A DNA stretch of 5,986 bases from Chryseobacterium gleum (GTDB lineage Bacteria > Bacteroidota > Bacteroidia > Flavobacteriales_D > Crocinitomicaceae): the NCBI GenBank assembly GCA_943326315.2, contig CALPSU020000166.1, positions 1-5,986 of the forward strand, written 5' to 3'. The translations under genes were made by a program, and so were the position numbers. The notes beneath the pieces were generated by a model. That model saw nothing but the letters and a program-made list of their open reading frames with translations, had not been told where the DNA came from and did no database searches. Positions within the stretch are counted from its first letter, which is position 1, and every line of letters begins with the position of its first letter. Shown here one piece after another: positions 5,815-5,986 of the stretch.

Positions 5815-5986
5815 ATGTTAAGTCCGAGTCAAATCGTCCAAAAAATGATGGAAAGTGATGCTTTCAGTCATTGGATGGGGGTGAAAATTGATAAAATTGA
5901 ATTGGGATCATCTGTCCTACGATGTCAAGTGAAAGAAGAAATGCTAAATGGTTTTGAGATTTTACACGGAGGAATTAGCTATTCTC
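5815..5986 (+). CDS. Hotdog-fold thioesterase, PaaI family (N-terminal part; continues past the window)
   Basis: The first 57 codons of a hotdog-fold acyl-CoA thioesterase, starting MLSPSQIVQKMMESDAFSHW. Residues about 21-41 form the first strand region (MGVKIDKIELGSSVLRCQV). NGFEILHGGISYS (45-57) carries the HGG motif (51-53) that marks the start of the central helix in PaaI-like enzymes. The catalytic acidic residue normally found just after, in the helix, is outside the window. Family members hydrolyse hydroxyphenylacetyl-CoA (PaaI) or DHNA-CoA in menaquinone synthesis. I cannot choose without the downstream genes; an isochorismate synthase next door would favour the menaquinone role. It is probably co-transcribed with the acidic protein, 22 nt upstream. 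Confidence 0.88.
   Translation, partial: MLSPSQIVQKMMESDAFSHWMGVKIDKIELGSSVLRCQVKEEMLNGFEILHGGISYS

Overview
The window looks like a piece of a low-GC Bacteroidota chromosome, most likely from the Flavobacteriia. Reasons: strongly AT-biased DNA, A-rich leaders without clear Shine-Dalgarno sites, several gene-upstream matches to the Bacteroidota -7 promoter box TAnnTTTG, and a TonB-receptor-type outer-membrane protein with the plug features of that phylum. The genus cannot be named from the sequence alone.

Layout. Positions 1-249 (minus strand) hold the first 83 codons of an RhlE-type DEAD-box RNA helicase. Positions 250-837 have no gene but are rich in repeats. A 72-bp promoter/leader block of the helicase occurs twice (250-321 and 621-692). 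Between the copies lies a tandem-like pair of 112-bp elements (321-432 and 453-564) carrying CACAGAG motifs and a hairpin. Then come: a DUF4143-type AAA ATPase (838-1992), a GNAT acetyltransferase (2058-2504), a TonB-dependent-receptor-like outer-membrane protein (2569-5028), a small eight-cysteine DUF1272 protein (5038-5274), an acidic conserved-looking protein of unknown function (5316-5792, start corrected from a TTG at 5286), and the start of a hotdog-fold PaaI-type thioesterase (5815 to the window end).

How they fit together. No multi-gene pathway is evident. The receptor and DUF1272 genes are 9 nt apart, and the acidic protein and thioesterase 22 nt apart, so each pair is probably co-transcribed. 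The most unusual structure is a matched pair of about 41-47-bp palindromes. They bracket the ATPase gene tightly, and they also sit at nearly the same distance (16 and 18 nt) upstream of the ATPase and acetyltransferase start codons. They could be ends of a mobile or duplicated cassette, or operators of a shared regulator. The sequence alone does not decide. I see no transposase, CRISPR array, rRNA or tRNA gene.
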